The position numbers and the translations under genes were made by a program. The notes under the pieces were generated by a model, which was given only the letters and a program-made list of their open reading frames with translations, did not search any database and was not told the origin of the DNA. Shown piece after piece: positions 54,042 through 63,629 of a stretch of 64,000 nt of DNA; within the stretch, counting starts at the first letter, position 1; each line of letters begins with the position of its first letter. The DNA comes from Rhizobium grahamii CCGE 502 (lineage in GTDB: Bacteria > Pseudomonadota > Alphaproteobacteria > Rhizobiales > Rhizobiaceae). The stretch is taken from assembly GCF_000298315.2 (NCBI RefSeq), contig NZ_AEYE02000008.1, forward strand, positions 186,001-250,000, read 5' to 3'.

Positions 54042-54069
54042 AAAAGCCGGGCTTCAGCCCGGCTTTTTT
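54042..54069. terminator. Terminator of the RopB-like gene
   Basis: An 11-base perfect stem AAAAGCCGGGC / GCCCGGCTTTT with a TTCA loop and six T on the plus strand. It can also serve the convergent SDR gene. Confidence 0.88.
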
Positions 54070-54096
54070 GTTTCTGCGACAGGCCGTGTAGAGGCC

Positions 54097-54930
54097 TTAC
54101 TTGGGGAAGTCGGTCGAGACCGCAAGCTCGCGCCATGCAGCGAGTTCCTTGGCGACGTGGGCATTCTTCGCTTCGATAACCGCCACGGTGTCGCTGCCGA
54201 AGGGCATGCGCAGTGGAGGATTGTCCGAATGCGCCAGGGTGACCATCGCCTTGGCAAGCCGAGCGGGGTCGCCGGGCTGCTGGTGGTTATGGCCGGCAGC
54301 AAATTCGCGCATCGCGCCGACAGGCGTCTCCTGGTAGTCGGCAATCGCGCTCGGGCTGACGGCGAGTGAGCTCTCGTCCAGGAAGTCGGTGCGGAAGAAG
54401 CCGGGCTCGACGACCGTCGCCTTGATGCCGAGCGGTGCCACTTCTGCAGCGAGCGCCTCGGTGATGCCTTCGACCGCGAACTTGGTGGAGCAATAGATGC
54501 CCCAGCCGGCGTGCGACTCGTAGCCGCCGATGGACGAGATATTCAGCACGTGCCCCGAGCGTTGGCGACGCATATGCGGCAGGACCGCACGAGTAACCTT
54601 CAATAGACCGAAGACGTTTGTTGCGTAGAGCTTTTCGATCTCTTCGGTGGTTGCTTCCTCTACGGCGCCGAGCAGTCCGAAACCGGCATTGTTGAGCAGC
54701 ACGTCGATCTGGCCGAAGCGCTTGACCGCTGCTTCCGCCGCCCTGTGAGCCGAGGCTTCGTCGGTCACGTCGAGCGACACGGCGAGCAGATTCGGATGGT
54801 TGCCGAATTTCGCCTCAAGGCCGTTCGGGTTACGCGCCGTTGCGACGACGGCGTCGCCGGCATTGAGAGCCTCTTGGGCGATGAGGGCGCCGAAACCACG
54901 CGATGCCCCTGTGATGAACCAAACACGCAT
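54097..54930 (-). CDS. SDR family oxidoreductase
   Basis: A 277-residue classical SDR with T-G-A-S-R-G-F-G near residue 7, N-N-A-G-F-G near 82, I-S-S-I-G-G and Y-C-S-T-K-F-A. It resembles the oxidoreductases annotated as short-chain dehydrogenases next to LysR genes; the substrate is unknown. The ATG at 54930 follows AAGGAGAT; the frame open to 55116 overlaps the divergent LysR gene. It is probably controlled by that regulator. Confidence 0.88.
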   Translation of the reverse strand: MRVWFITGASRGFGALIAQEALNAGDAVVATARNPNGLEAKFGNHPNLLAVSLDVTDEASAHRAAEAAVKRFGQIDVLLNNAGFGLLGAVEEATTEEIEKLYATNVFGLLKVTRAVLPHMRRQRSGHVLNISSIGGYESHAGWGIYCSTKFAVEGITEALAAEVAPLGIKATVVEPGFFRTDFLDESSLAVSPSAIADYQETPVGAMREFAAGHNHQQPGDPARLAKAMVTLAHSDNPPLRMPFGSDTVAVIEAKNAHVAKELAAWRELAVSTDFPK

Positions 54931-55043
54931 GACGATCTCCTTTGTCCGTTGCGCTGCAATTTGCTTACGGAGTGAAGGTAGCGTATCGACATAGGTGAGA
55001 GAATTTACGTTGTATTTCATAACTTGCTGAGAAAAATTCATCA

Positions 55044-55949
55044 ATGAAACGTGTGCGCTCCACCGATCTCGCGATCTTCCTGGCGATCGCCAACCACCGA
55101 AGCTTCCGGAAGGCATCGGTCGAGTTGGGTGTCACAGCCTCCGCCTTGAGCCATGCGCTGCGGGCGATCGAAGAGCGACTTGAGGTGCGTCTGGTCAACC
55201 GGACAACGCGCGGCGTGGCCCTGACTGAGGCCGGTGAGCGACTGTTCGATCGCATCCGGCCGGCCTTCCTCGACATCGATGCCGCCCTCGACGACCTCAA
55301 TAGCTTTCGCGGCCAACCGCACGGGAAGCTCCGCATCAATGCGGCGCGCGTCTCCACGAAACTCGTGCTTCTGCCAATAGTCGCCCGTTTCTTGAAGGCT
55401 TATCCTTCCGTCGAGGTCGAGATCGTTATCGATGACGGACTGGTTGATATGGTGTCATCCGGCTTCGATGCCGGCGTGCGGTTTGGCGAAAGTATTGCGG
55501 CGGACATGATCGCGGTGCCGATTGGCCCGCGTCATCGCTTCGCGGTCGTCGCCGCGCCGACTTATTTCGAAGGCAGGGTCAGGCCGGTGACGCCGCACGA
55601 TCTGCGCGACCACGAATGCGTGCGCTATCGTTTTTCTGGCGGTGCCCTCTATCGATGGGAGTTCGAGCGCGGCGGCATCGAACTGGAGATAGAAGTCGGC
55701 GGTTCGTTGACGCTGGGCGATCAGGACATTATTCGGGATGCCGTGATGCACGGCTGCGGTCTCGGATATCTCTTCGAGGAGCAGGTTCAGACGGCAATTG
55801 GCGAGGGCAGGCTGACCCGCGTGCTGGAGGACTGGTGTCCGTTCTATCCGGGCTTCTTCCTCTACTATCCGAGCCGTCGGCAACTCCCGACGGCGCTGCG
55901 GGCCTTCATCGATTTCGTGAAGACCGACAAGAGGACGCCTCAGGTCTGA
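55044..55949 (+). CDS. LysR family transcriptional regulator
   Basis: A 301-residue regulator with an N-terminal winged helix-turn-helix (F-L-A-I-A-N-H-R-S-F-R-K-A-S through L-S-H-A-L-R-A-I-E-E-R-L) and a C-terminal substrate-binding domain. It is close to the subgroup that controls divergent oxidoreductases. The 113-base gap to the SDR gene should hold its binding site, but I could not single one out. It overlaps the convergent GST gene by 10 bases. Confidence 0.92.
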   Translation: MKRVRSTDLAIFLAIANHRSFRKASVELGVTASALSHALRAIEERLEVRLVNRTTRGVALTEAGERLFDRIRPAFLDIDAALDDLNSFRGQPHGKLRINAARVSTKLVLLPIVARFLKAYPSVEVEIVIDDGLVDMVSSGFDAGVRFGESIAADMIAVPIGPRHRFAVVAAPTYFEGRVRPVTPHDLRDHECVRYRFSGGALYRWEFERGGIELEIEVGGSLTLGDQDIIRDAVMHGCGLGYLFEEQVQTAIGEGRLTRVLEDWCPFYPGFFLYYPSRRQLPTALRAFIDFVKTDKRTPQV

Positions 55950-56536
55950 GGTTTCAGTTGGCTGTAGGCAGGAAACTTCTTTTCAAACTCCCGGCGCCAA
56001 CCGATGAGTTCGGAGTGGTCCGTCTCCCACTGGCCCGGAAAACGGAGGTCCAGGTAGCCCAAGGTCGCTGCTAGCGCGAAGTGCCCGCCGTGCAGCCGCT
56101 TGCCTATTTTCGGCAGGTGGACGCTGAGATGGTTCAGGCCGGAGACAGCCTTCTTCCACTGTCGATCGATCCAGGGTTGGTGCACCTTTTCCTCGTCGCG
56201 GAAGCGCCGCTCGTAGACGATGGCGAGCAGGCAATCGCAGATGCCGTCACACAGGGATTCGAGAATTTCGACCTCTGTCCGCTTGCCCCTCTTGGATGGG
56301 TAAAGCTTCTTGCCCTTCAAGCGGTCGAAATAGTGCATGATGGCGACGCTGTCGAAGATCGACAGCCCGTCGTCGGTCAACAATGTCGGGATTTTGCCAA
56401 GCGGATTGTTATCGACGAGAACGGCAGGCCCGGCGTTCGTATCCACGCGAATCTCGATCACATCGAGTTCCAGATGGCGCGCGGCCATGCGTACTTTGCT
56501 GGAATAGGGAGACGTCGGTGCGCAAAGGATCTTCAT
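55940..56536 (-). CDS. glutathione S-transferase family protein
   Basis: A 198-residue GST with the thioredoxin-like N-terminal domain (S-P-Y-S-S-K-V-R near 9, then K-I-P-T-L and D-S-V-A-I) and an all-helical C-terminal domain. The active residue is probably a Ser of the S-P-Y-S-S stretch. It may detoxify electrophiles; the substrate is unknown. It overlaps the tail of the LysR gene and lies 58 bases after rlmJ on the same strand. Confidence 0.88.
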   Translation of the reverse strand: MKILCAPTSPYSSKVRMAARHLELDVIEIRVDTNAGPAVLVDNNPLGKIPTLLTDDGLSIFDSVAIMHYFDRLKGKKLYPSKRGKRTEVEILESLCDGICDCLLAIVYERRFRDEEKVHQPWIDRQWKKAVSGLNHLSVHLPKIGKRLHGGHFALAATLGYLDLRFPGQWETDHSELIGWRREFEKKFPAYSQLKPQT

Positions 56537-56594
56537 GGTCGCTCTTCCCTATGGTCATGTTGCGGCGCAACTATTTCGCGCCGGCAAGAGTCGG

Positions 56595-57464
56595 TCAACC
56601 GTCCTTTGCCGTCTTGTCTTCGCCGCGCAGCCAAAATGCGCGATGCGAGGCGTAGCGATCCTGCGCCAGGTGATCCTTGAGCGCTGGCAGCAAGGCGTGC
56701 AACTCGTCCTTCAGCGTGAATGGCGGGTTGACGATAACAAGGCCTGAGCCGGTCAAGCCGGTGATCCCCCGGTCGCTGCGCACGCTGAGTTCCGCGCAGA
56801 GCATTTTTGCAATCTCGAGGTCCTGTAGCGCCTCATGGAATTCCTTGATTGGTGCGCCCTTCTTCAGGGGATACCACAGGCAGTAGGTACCGCCGGGGAA
56901 GCGGCGATACGCTTTCGCTAAACCGTCGACCAGGCGCTCGTACTCGCCATCCTCTTCAAACGGCGGATCGACCAGGACGATGCCGCGCTTCTCCTTCGGC
57001 GGCAGGTGCGCGCCGAGCGAAAGCCAACCGTTGAGTTCGGTGATCCGCACATGATGATCGCCCTCGAACAGCCGATGCAGCCGCGCGAAATCCTCCGGAT
57101 GCAGTTCCATCGCGGAGAGCCTGTCCTGCGGTCGAAAAAGCATGCGGGCGAGCTTAGGGGAGCCGGGATAGAAGCGGATGCCGCCCTCCGGGTTAAGTTC
57201 ACGCACGGCGGTAAGATAAGGCTCCAGCAGCTCGGCGACCTGCGGGGCAAGTTCCGCGTCCAGAAGCTTGCCGATGCCCTCGCTCCATTCGCCGGTCTTC
57301 TGCGCTTCCTCGGAGGAGAGGTCATAGAGCCCAATGCCGCCATGCGTGTCGAGCACGCGAAAGCCCGCATCCTTCTTTTGCATGTAGCGAATCAGCCGCG
57401 CCAGAACGGCGTGCTTAAGCACATCGGCAAAATTGCCCGCGTGGTAGATGTGGCGGTAGTTCAT
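56595..57464 (-). CDS. rlmJ: 23S rRNA (adenine(2030)-N(6))-methyltransferase RlmJ
   Basis: Methylates A2030 of 23S rRNA. The 289-residue protein opens with the family-specific M-N-Y-R-H-I-Y-H-A-G-N-F-A-D-V-L-K-H and has the catalytic D-P-P-F in V-L-V-D-P-P-F-E-E-D near residue 165. The SAM-binding start is L-D-T-H-G-G-I-G. It is divergent from the molybdopterin oxidoreductase gene. Confidence 0.95.
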   Translation of the reverse strand: MNYRHIYHAGNFADVLKHAVLARLIRYMQKKDAGFRVLDTHGGIGLYDLSSEEAQKTGEWSEGIGKLLDAELAPQVAELLEPYLTAVRELNPEGGIRFYPGSPKLARMLFRPQDRLSAMELHPEDFARLHRLFEGDHHVRITELNGWLSLGAHLPPKEKRGIVLVDPPFEEDGEYERLVDGLAKAYRRFPGGTYCLWYPLKKGAPIKEFHEALQDLEIAKMLCAELSVRSDRGITGLTGSGLVIVNPPFTLKDELHALLPALKDHLAQDRYASHRAFWLRGEDKTAKDG

Positions 57465-57547
57465 TTTCGCTGATGCCCGTGATGAATTCGCCTGATCGAC
57501 GTCATTTGTGACTTTTGGCTGGTTTCCGGTTCGAATATAGAAAAGCC

Positions 57548-59686
57548 ATGAACATTGCGACCCCCATTCCCGCCAAATCCGCCAAGTCGAATGTCAGACT
57601 CGGTCATACCGCCTGTCCGCACGACTGTCCGTCCACTTGCGCGCTGGAGGTGGAGATCGGCGACGACGGTCGGATCGGCCGTGTCCGCGGCGCAAACGAT
57701 CACAGCTACACCTCGGGCGTCATTTGCGCGAAGGTCGCACGCTACGCCGAGCGGCTCTACCATCCGGACCGGCTGATGCACCCGCTGCGCCGAACCGGCG
57801 CCAAGGGGGCAGGGCAGTGGCAGCAGATTTCCTGGGATGCCGCACTCGATGAAATCGCCGAAGCCTTCGTCAAGGCGGAAGCGAAGGACGGCAGCGAAGC
57901 GATCTGGCCCTATTTCTACGCCGGCACCATGGGCTGGGTTCAGCGCGACTCGATCGAGCGCCTGCGCCACGCCAAGCGCTATTCCGGCTTCTTCTCGTCG
58001 ATTTGCACCAATCCGGCCTGGACAGGCTTCACCATGGCGACCGGCACACTGCGCGGGCCTGACCCGCACGAGATGGGCCGCACCGATTGCGTGGTGATCT
58101 GGGGCACGAATGCAGTGTCGACGCAGGTCAACGTGATGACCCACGCGATCAAGTCGCGCAAGGAGCGCGGCGCGAAGATCGTCGTCGTCGACATCTACGA
58201 CAATCCGACGATGAAGCAGGCCGACATGGCGTTGATCGTCAAGCCGGGCACCGACGCTGCGCTCGCCTGCGCCGTCATGCACATTGCCTTCCGCGATGGA
58301 TATGCCGATCGTGAATACATGGCAAAGTATGCCGACGATCCCGCCGGACTTGAAGCGCATCTGAGGGCGAAGACGCCCGAATGGGCGGCTGCTATAACCG
58401 GCCTTGCCGTCGATGAGATCGAAGCCCTTGCACGCCTCGTCGGTACGACGAAGAAGAGCTACTTCCGCCTCGGCTACGGCTTTACCCGCCAGCGCAACGG
58501 CGCGGTCGCCATGCATGCGGCGGCCTCGATCGCGACGGTGCTCGGTTCCTGGCAGTATGAAGGCGGCGGCGCCTTTCACTCCAACAGCGACATCTTCCGC
58601 ATGAACAATGCCGAGCTGACCGGCAAGTCGATGAAGGATGCGGATATCCGCATGATCGACCAGTCGCAGATCGGCCGCGCGCTGACCGGCGATGCGGCGG
58701 CGTTGCGCCATCGCGGTCCTGTGACGGCCATGCTGATTCAGAACACCAATCCGGTGAACATCGCCCCCGAACAGAGGCTGGTGAAGCGTGGCTTTGCCCG
58801 TGATGACCTCTTTGTCGCCGTGCACGAGCAGTTCATGACCGATACAGCCGAGATGGCCGATATTGTCATCCCGGCGACAATGTTCGTCGAGCATGACGAC
58901 ATCTATCGCGCCGGCGGCCAGAACCACATTCTGCTCGGCCCCAAGCTGGTCGAGCCGCCGGAAACGGTGCGGACAAACCTGTTCGTGATCGAGGAGCTGG
59001 CCAAGCGCCTAGGTATTGCCGATCGTCCCGGCTTCGGCTTCACGGCCCGCGAAATGATTGATCGCGTCCTCCAGGATAGCAATCTGCCGGGATACGATCA
59101 TTTCCTCGAACACAAATGGTTCGACCGGCAGCCGGATTTCGAGGATGCGCATTTCCTCAAGGGTTTCGCGCATCCGGACGGCAAGTTCCATTTCCGCCCG
59201 GACTGGGTGGATGGCCCGGCGCCGAATAAGCCGCCGGCGGCTGTCGGTGCTCTCGGCCCGCACGAGCAACTGCCGGCGTTTCCGGATCAGGTCGATGTCA
59301 TCGAGCTTGCCGATGCCGAGCATCCGTTCCGTCTGGCGACGTCGCCGGCGCGCAATTTCCTGAATTCGAGCTTCGCGGAAACGAAGACCTCGCGTCAGAA
59401 GGAAGGGCGGCCGGAGCTGATGATGAACCCGGCCGACGCCCTTGCCGGTGGCATCGACCATGGCGACCTCGTGCGGATCGGAAACAACCGCGGCGACCTT
59501 AGGATCCATGTGCGCGTCACCGAGGAGGTCAAGCCGGGCGTGTTGATCGCCGAGGGCCTGTGGCCGAACAAGGCGCATGTTGACGGTGAGGGGATCAACG
59601 TGCTGACCGGCGCCGATCCGGTTGCGCCCTATGGCGGCGCGGCGGTTCACGACAACAAGGTCTGGCTGCACAAGGATGTCGCATGA
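57548..59686 (+). CDS. molybdopterin oxidoreductase family protein
   Basis: A 712-residue enzyme of the DMSO reductase superfamily. It has an N-terminal 4Fe-4S site, C-P-H-D-C-P-S-T-C with a fourth Cys in V-I-C-A-K near residue 59, the long molybdopterin-binding domain and a C-terminal dinucleotide-binding domain (P-A-R-N-F-L-N-S-S and D-L-V-R-I-G-N). No twin-arginine signal is present, so it is probably cytoplasmic. The substrate is unknown. I start at the ATG at 57548. It overlaps the Nudix gene as ATGA, and moaD/E lie about 8 kb away. Confidence 0.9.
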   Translation: MNIATPIPAKSAKSNVRLGHTACPHDCPSTCALEVEIGDDGRIGRVRGANDHSYTSGVICAKVARYAERLYHPDRLMHPLRRTGAKGAGQWQQISWDAALDEIAEAFVKAEAKDGSEAIWPYFYAGTMGWVQRDSIERLRHAKRYSGFFSSICTNPAWTGFTMATGTLRGPDPHEMGRTDCVVIWGTNAVSTQVNVMTHAIKSRKERGAKIVVVDIYDNPTMKQADMALIVKPGTDAALACAVMHIAFRDGYADREYMAKYADDPAGLEAHLRAKTPEWAAAITGLAVDEIEALARLVGTTKKSYFRLGYGFTRQRNGAVAMHAAASIATVLGSWQYEGGGAFHSNSDIFRMNNAELTGKSMKDADIRMIDQSQIGRALTGDAAALRHRGPVTAMLIQNTNPVNIAPEQRLVKRGFARDDLFVAVHEQFMTDTAEMADIVIPATMFVEHDDIYRAGGQNHILLGPKLVEPPETVRTNLFVIEELAKRLGIADRPGFGFTAREMIDRVLQDSNLPGYDHFLEHKWFDRQPDFEDAHFLKGFAHPDGKFHFRPDWVDGPAPNKPPAAVGALGPHEQLPAFPDQVDVIELADAEHPFRLATSPARNFLNSSFAETKTSRQKEGRPELMMNPADALAGGIDHGDLVRIGNNRGDLRIHVRVTEEVKPGVLIAEGLWPNKAHVDGEGINVLTGADPVAPYGGAAVHDNKVWLHKDVA

Positions 59687-60276
59687 CGAAATTTGAAAAG
59701 GCAAAAGCCGAGATCGTCGATGAAAAGACGCTCTCGAACGGCTGGACGCGCCTGAGCGGCTTCCAGATCGACTATACGGATTCCGATGGCGAGACGCATC
59801 GGCTGCAGCGTGAGGTCTATCACCGCACGCCGGCCGCGACGATCCTGCTCTACGATCCCAGGCGAGACACCGTCGTCCTCGTGCGGCAGTTCCGGCTGCC
59901 GGTCTTCCTACATGGCGAGCCGGCCTGGATCATCGAGGCACCGGCAGGGTTGCTTGACGGCGATGCGCCCGAGGCTGCCATCCGCCGCGAAGCCGAGGAG
60001 GAAACCGGCTTTCGCGTGCGCGACGTCCGCTTCCTCTTCAAGGCCTACAGTTCGCCGGGCTCGAGTATGGAGCTGCTGCACTTCTTCGCCGCCTCGATCG
60101 ACACAACCGACCGTGTCTCCGATGGCGGCGGCCTCGCTCACGAACATGAGGACATCGAGGTTATGGAGGTGTCGCTCGACAAGGCGGTGGCCATGATCGA
60201 GCACGGCGAGATCATCGACCTGAAGACGATCACGCTCCTGCAATGGGCGGCAATGAACCGCAGCGCGCTGCGCTAG
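59683..60276 (+). CDS. Nudix hydrolase, nucleoside-diphosphate-sugar type
   Basis: A 197-residue Nudix enzyme. The box is close to consensus: G-L-L-D-G-D-A-P-E-A-A-I-R-R-E-A-E-E-E-T-G near residues 90-110. The preceding V-R-Q-F-R-L-P and A-P-A-G are typical of ADP-ribose pyrophosphatases and GDP-mannose hydrolase (NudK-like). It is coupled to the oxidoreductase gene by ATGA. Which diphosphate it cuts is not clear. Confidence 0.9.
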   Translation: MTKFEKAKAEIVDEKTLSNGWTRLSGFQIDYTDSDGETHRLQREVYHRTPAATILLYDPRRDTVVLVRQFRLPVFLHGEPAWIIEAPAGLLDGDAPEAAIRREAEEETGFRVRDVRFLFKAYSSPGSSMELLHFFAASIDTTDRVSDGGGLAHEHEDIEVMEVSLDKAVAMIEHGEIIDLKTITLLQWAAMNRSALR

Positions 60277-60374
60277 GGTATGGGCCAATTTGCGAGGCCC
60301 ATCATTCACACCGATGTCATGAATCAGCGCTAAGCGCTCCGCCTTGTCATAAATACCTGCCTGGAGAAAAACCG

Positions 60375-61538
60375 ATGTGGCTCAGCAATTTTACTCTTGT
60401 CCTTCCAGATGAGATCGTGAGCCACGGCTCGGTACGCGTCGAGGATGGCGTCATCGCAGAAATCCGTCCCGAACCGGTCGCCGACGCCGCGATCGATGGT
60501 GGTGGGCGCCTGCTGATGCCGGGCTTTGTCGACCTTCACGGCGACATGGTGGAGCGCGAGATCGCGCCGCGTCCGAACGCGCCGATGCCAATTGATTTCA
60601 GCATCCACGAACTGGACAAGAAGCTCGCGGCCGCAGGCGTCACGACCGCATTCGCTGCGGTCTCCTTTGCGACGGAAAGCGTCTACGGCCACGTCCGCTC
60701 GCTCGAAACGACGTCTGCGGTGATCGAAAGCATCAGCCGGCTGAAGAACAACCTGCTCATCGATCACCGCGTCCATGCACGCTACGAGATCACCAATCTC
60801 GGCGCCGCACCGACGCTGGAAAAGCTGCTCGATGCCGGCCATGTCGACATGGTCTCGCTGACCGATCACACACCGGGGCAGGGACAGTACAACAACATCG
60901 AGAGCTACATCCTGAGCATAGCCGAGCGTCGCGCTATTTCCGAGGAGATGGCCGCCGAGATGGTCGCCAAACGTATCGAGATGCGCAACAATCCTGATAT
61001 CGAGATCAAGCTGAAGCAGGTCGTCGATCTCGCTCTGAAGCACAAGCTGTCGCTCGCCTCCCACGATGACGACAGCGCAGAGAAGGTCGCGCAGATGCAC
61101 GATCTCGGTGTCACGATCAGCGAATTTCCGGTGACTCTCCCGGCAGCGGAAGAAGCACGGCGTCGCGGTCTCTGGACGCTGATGGGCGCTCCGAACGCGC
61201 TGCGCGGCCAGTCGATGTCCGGCAATCTCAGCGCATTGGATGCCGCTGCAGCCGGCCTCCTGACCGTCATTGCTGCCGATTATCATCCCGCCGCTTTTGT
61301 GCCCGGCATCTTCAAGATCGCCGACCGCACGAGCTTGCCTTACGCTGTCGCGATGGCCACCCGCAATGCGGCGCGCTCGGCCGGTCTTCTTGATCGCGGT
61401 GAAATTGCCGTCGGTCAGCAGGCCGATCTGGTTGTCATCGAGGCCGGCGACGTGCACCGCATCCGCGCCACCTTCCGCAAGGGCCTGTTCGTCTACAGCG
61501 ACGGCACGCTGCATCAGCCTCGGGCGCTTGCCGCCTGA
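60375..61538 (+). CDS. phnM: PhnM-like alpha-D-ribose 1-methylphosphonate 5-triphosphate diphosphatase
   Basis: A 387-residue amidohydrolase that matches PhnM, the step of the C-P lyase pathway releasing diphosphate. Visible are the metal site (D-L-H-G-D-M-V near residue 54), S-L-T-D-H-T-P-G-Q-G-Q-Y near 160 and A-S-H-D-D-D near 230, then A-A-D-Y-H-P near 305. The ATG follows GGAGAAAA. No other phn gene is present here, so it may be a second copy or have another substrate. A perfect hairpin follows 12 bases after the stop. Confidence 0.85.
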   Translation: MWLSNFTLVLPDEIVSHGSVRVEDGVIAEIRPEPVADAAIDGGGRLLMPGFVDLHGDMVEREIAPRPNAPMPIDFSIHELDKKLAAAGVTTAFAAVSFATESVYGHVRSLETTSAVIESISRLKNNLLIDHRVHARYEITNLGAAPTLEKLLDAGHVDMVSLTDHTPGQGQYNNIESYILSIAERRAISEEMAAEMVAKRIEMRNNPDIEIKLKQVVDLALKHKLSLASHDDDSAEKVAQMHDLGVTISEFPVTLPAAEEARRRGLWTLMGAPNALRGQSMSGNLSALDAAAAGLLTVIAADYHPAAFVPGIFKIADRTSLPYAVAMATRNAARSAGLLDRGEIAVGQQADLVVIEAGDVHRIRATFRKGLFVYSDGTLHQPRALAA

Positions 61539-61549
61539 GGAAACGGAAT

Positions 61550-61579
61550 ATGTCCCGAAAGTGAAGCCTTTCGGGACAT
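61550..61579. terminator. Perfect 12-base hairpin between phnM and purN
   Basis: ATGTCCCGAAAG (61550-61561) pairs exactly with CTTTCGGGACAT (61568-61579) around a 6-base loop, in the gap between two convergent genes. No T run follows in either direction. Confidence 0.6.
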
Positions 61580-61639
61580 GGATATGCGTAGAAACAAAGA
61601 ATTAGAACAGGGCGGCAATCCGAAGGATCGCGCCGTGCT

Positions 61640-62314
61640 TCAGGCGCCTTCGCCGATCAGCGAGATGACGCTGCTGCGTTCCGCCGGTGCTGCTGCGGCG
61701 TCGGTGCTGACGGCCTTGCCGCCCTCCATTTTGACCTTGCCCTGGGCAAAGAGCCGCAGCGCTTGCGGGTAAAGCTGATGCTCGACTGTGAGCACGCGTG
61801 CCGCGAGGCAGTCGGCAGTGTCGCTGGAGAGAACAGGAACGGCCGCCTGGCCGATGACCGGTCCCTCATCCATGCCTTCGGTGACGAAGTGCACCGTGCA
61901 GCCGGCGATCCGCATCCCGGCGTCGATCGCGCGTTGATGGGTGTGCAGGCCTGGAAAGAGCGGCAGCAGGGAAGGGTGGATGTTGATCATCCGGCCCTCG
62001 TAGCGCTGGATGAAGGTGCCGCTCAGCAGGCGCATATAGCCTGCAAGGCAAAGAATGTCGGGCGAAAGCTGATCGAGCGCGGCAAAGATTGCCTCCTCGT
62101 GCGCTTCCTTGCTCGCAAAGTCCTTGCGCACGAAGGCAAAGGTCGGGATGCCCTGAGCTGCCGCTTTAGCAAGCCCGCCGGCGTCTGCCTTGTCGGAGAT
62201 CACGCCGACGATTTCCGCCGGAAAGTCGCCAGCCTTGGCTGCTGCGACCAGCGCCATCATGTTGGAACCGCCGCCGGAGATGAAGACGACGACGCGTTTG
62301 CGCGGCGACGTCAT
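61640..62314 (-). CDS. purN: phosphoribosylglycinamide formyltransferase
   Basis: Adds a formyl group from 10-formyl-THF to GAR in purine synthesis. The 224-residue protein has I-S-G-G-G-S-N near residue 13, L-A-G-Y-M-R-L-L near 90, N-I-H-P-S-L-L-P with the catalytic Asn and His, and H[10 protein letters not shown] with the catalytic Asp. It overlaps purM as ATGA. Confidence 0.97.
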   Translation of the reverse strand: MTSPRKRVVVFISGGGSNMMALVAAAKAGDFPAEIVGVISDKADAGGLAKAAAQGIPTFAFVRKDFASKEAHEEAIFAALDQLSPDILCLAGYMRLLSGTFIQRYEGRMINIHPSLLPLFPGLHTHQRAIDAGMRIAGCTVHFVTEGMDEGPVIGQAAVPVLSSDTADCLAARVLTVEHQLYPQALRLFAQGKVKMEGGKAVSTDAAAAPAERSSVISLIGEGA

Positions 62315-63384
62315 ATGGCGAGCGTACCCTTGTAGAGTGTGCCGCCTGCACCCTCGGCGCGGGCGATCATCCGGCCGAGCGTCACGACCGTCTCGCCTTC
62401 AGCTTCGAGAGCCGCAGTGACGGTTGCGACGTTCTCAGCCGAAACGACCGCGATCATGCCGATGCCGCAGTTGAAGGTGCGCAGCATTTCGTTGGCTTCA
62501 ACGCCGCCCGTCTTGGAAAGCCACGAGAAGACCGAGGGAACCTTGACCGCCGCAAGATCGATTTCGGCTGCGAGGTGCTTCGGCAGAACGCGCGGAATAT
62601 TCTCCGGGAAGCCGCCGCCGGTGATGTGCGCCAGTGCCTTAATGGCCTTGGTTTCGCGGATCGCCTTCAGCAGCGGCTTTACATAGATGCGGGTCGGCGT
62701 CAGCAGCGCTTCGCCGAGGCTCTTGCCTTCCGCGAACGGCGCTGGGGCGTCCCAGGCAAGGCCGGAAATGCCGACGATCTTGCGCACCAGCGAAAAACCG
62801 TTGGAGTGCACGCCAGAGGAGGCGAGGCCGAGGATCACGTCGCCCTCGGCGATATCGCCCGACGGCAGCAGTTGGCCACGCTCGGCTGCACCGACGGCAA
62901 AGCCGGCGAGGTCGTAGTCGCCGGAGGAGTACATGCCCGGCATCTCGGCGGTCTCGCCGCCGATCAGTGCACAGCCTGCATCGCGACACCCGGCAGCAAT
63001 GCCCTCGACGATCGCCGCTCCCTGGTCGGGATCGAGCTTGCCGGTGGCGAAGTAGTCGAGGAAGAACAGCGGCTCCGCACCCTGAACGACCAGATCGTTG
63101 ACGCACATGGCCACGAGATCGATGCCAACCGTGTCATGATAGTCGGCGTCGATGGCGATCTTCAGCTTGGTGCCGACGCCGTCATTGGCGGCAACGAGAA
63201 CCGGATCGGTGAAGCCTGCAGCCTTGAGGTCGAACAAACCGCCGAAGCCGCCGATCTCGCCGTCGGCGCCCGGGCGACGCGTCGAGCGCACAGCGGGCTT
63301 GATCTTCTCCACCAGAAGGTTTCCGGCATCGATGTCGACGCCTGCGTCGCTATAGGTCAGGCCGTTTTTTCCAGACTGGCTCAT
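62311..63384 (-). CDS. purM: phosphoribosylformylglycinamidine cyclo-ligase
   Basis: The AIR synthetase that closes the imidazole ring. The 357-residue protein has [12 protein letters not shown] near residue 10, the G-V-G-T-K-L and [11 protein letters not shown] motifs, and [10 protein letters not shown]. The ATG at 63384 gives the family's start; the frame open to 63480 is unconserved. It is the first gene of purM-purN, with a repeat-bearing region upstream. Confidence 0.97.
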   Translation of the reverse strand: MSQSGKNGLTYSDAGVDIDAGNLLVEKIKPAVRSTRRPGADGEIGGFGGLFDLKAAGFTDPVLVAANDGVGTKLKIAIDADYHDTVGIDLVAMCVNDLVVQGAEPLFFLDYFATGKLDPDQGAAIVEGIAAGCRDAGCALIGGETAEMPGMYSSGDYDLAGFAVGAAERGQLLPSGDIAEGDVILGLASSGVHSNGFSLVRKIVGISGLAWDAPAPFAEGKSLGEALLTPTRIYVKPLLKAIRETKAIKALAHITGGGFPENIPRVLPKHLAAEIDLAAVKVPSVFSWLSKTGGVEANEMLRTFNCGIGMIAVVSAENVATVTAALEAEGETVVTLGRMIARAEGAGGTLYKGTLAI

Positions 63385-63445
63385 GCTGCTCTCCGATGGC
63401 TGTGCGGGGGCGGGAAATGTCACCGCCTCGATATGCGGGTCGCCA

Positions 63446-63481
63446 TTGCATGACACGGGCCTACATGCAAGGGATTGCATG
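63446..63481. promoter_or_regulatory. Three TTGCATG elements upstream of purM
   Basis: TTGCATG occurs at 63446-63452, as its exact complement CATGCAA at 63464-63470, and again at 63475-63481, 62-97 bases before the purM start. The first two form an inverted repeat with an 11-base spacer. The grouping suggests a binding site; no regulator is known to me. Confidence 0.45.
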
Positions 63482-63629
63482 GAAAAAGCCCCAATTTCCC
63501 GCTCTTTTGACGCAGGCCCTCGGGATTTCTAGCGGCGGGGTTGACCATTCTCTCAGCCACATCCTATGTGCTCGAAAGGTTGCATCGCGACGATGCGGAA
63601 ATCGACACCGTCGATCAGCGGGGAATATG

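Noticed and set aside
54931-55043. Classical LysR box between the SDR and LysR genes
   Set aside because: I looked for a symmetrical T-N11-A element; the best candidate around 54992-55020 is too imperfect to report as a site.
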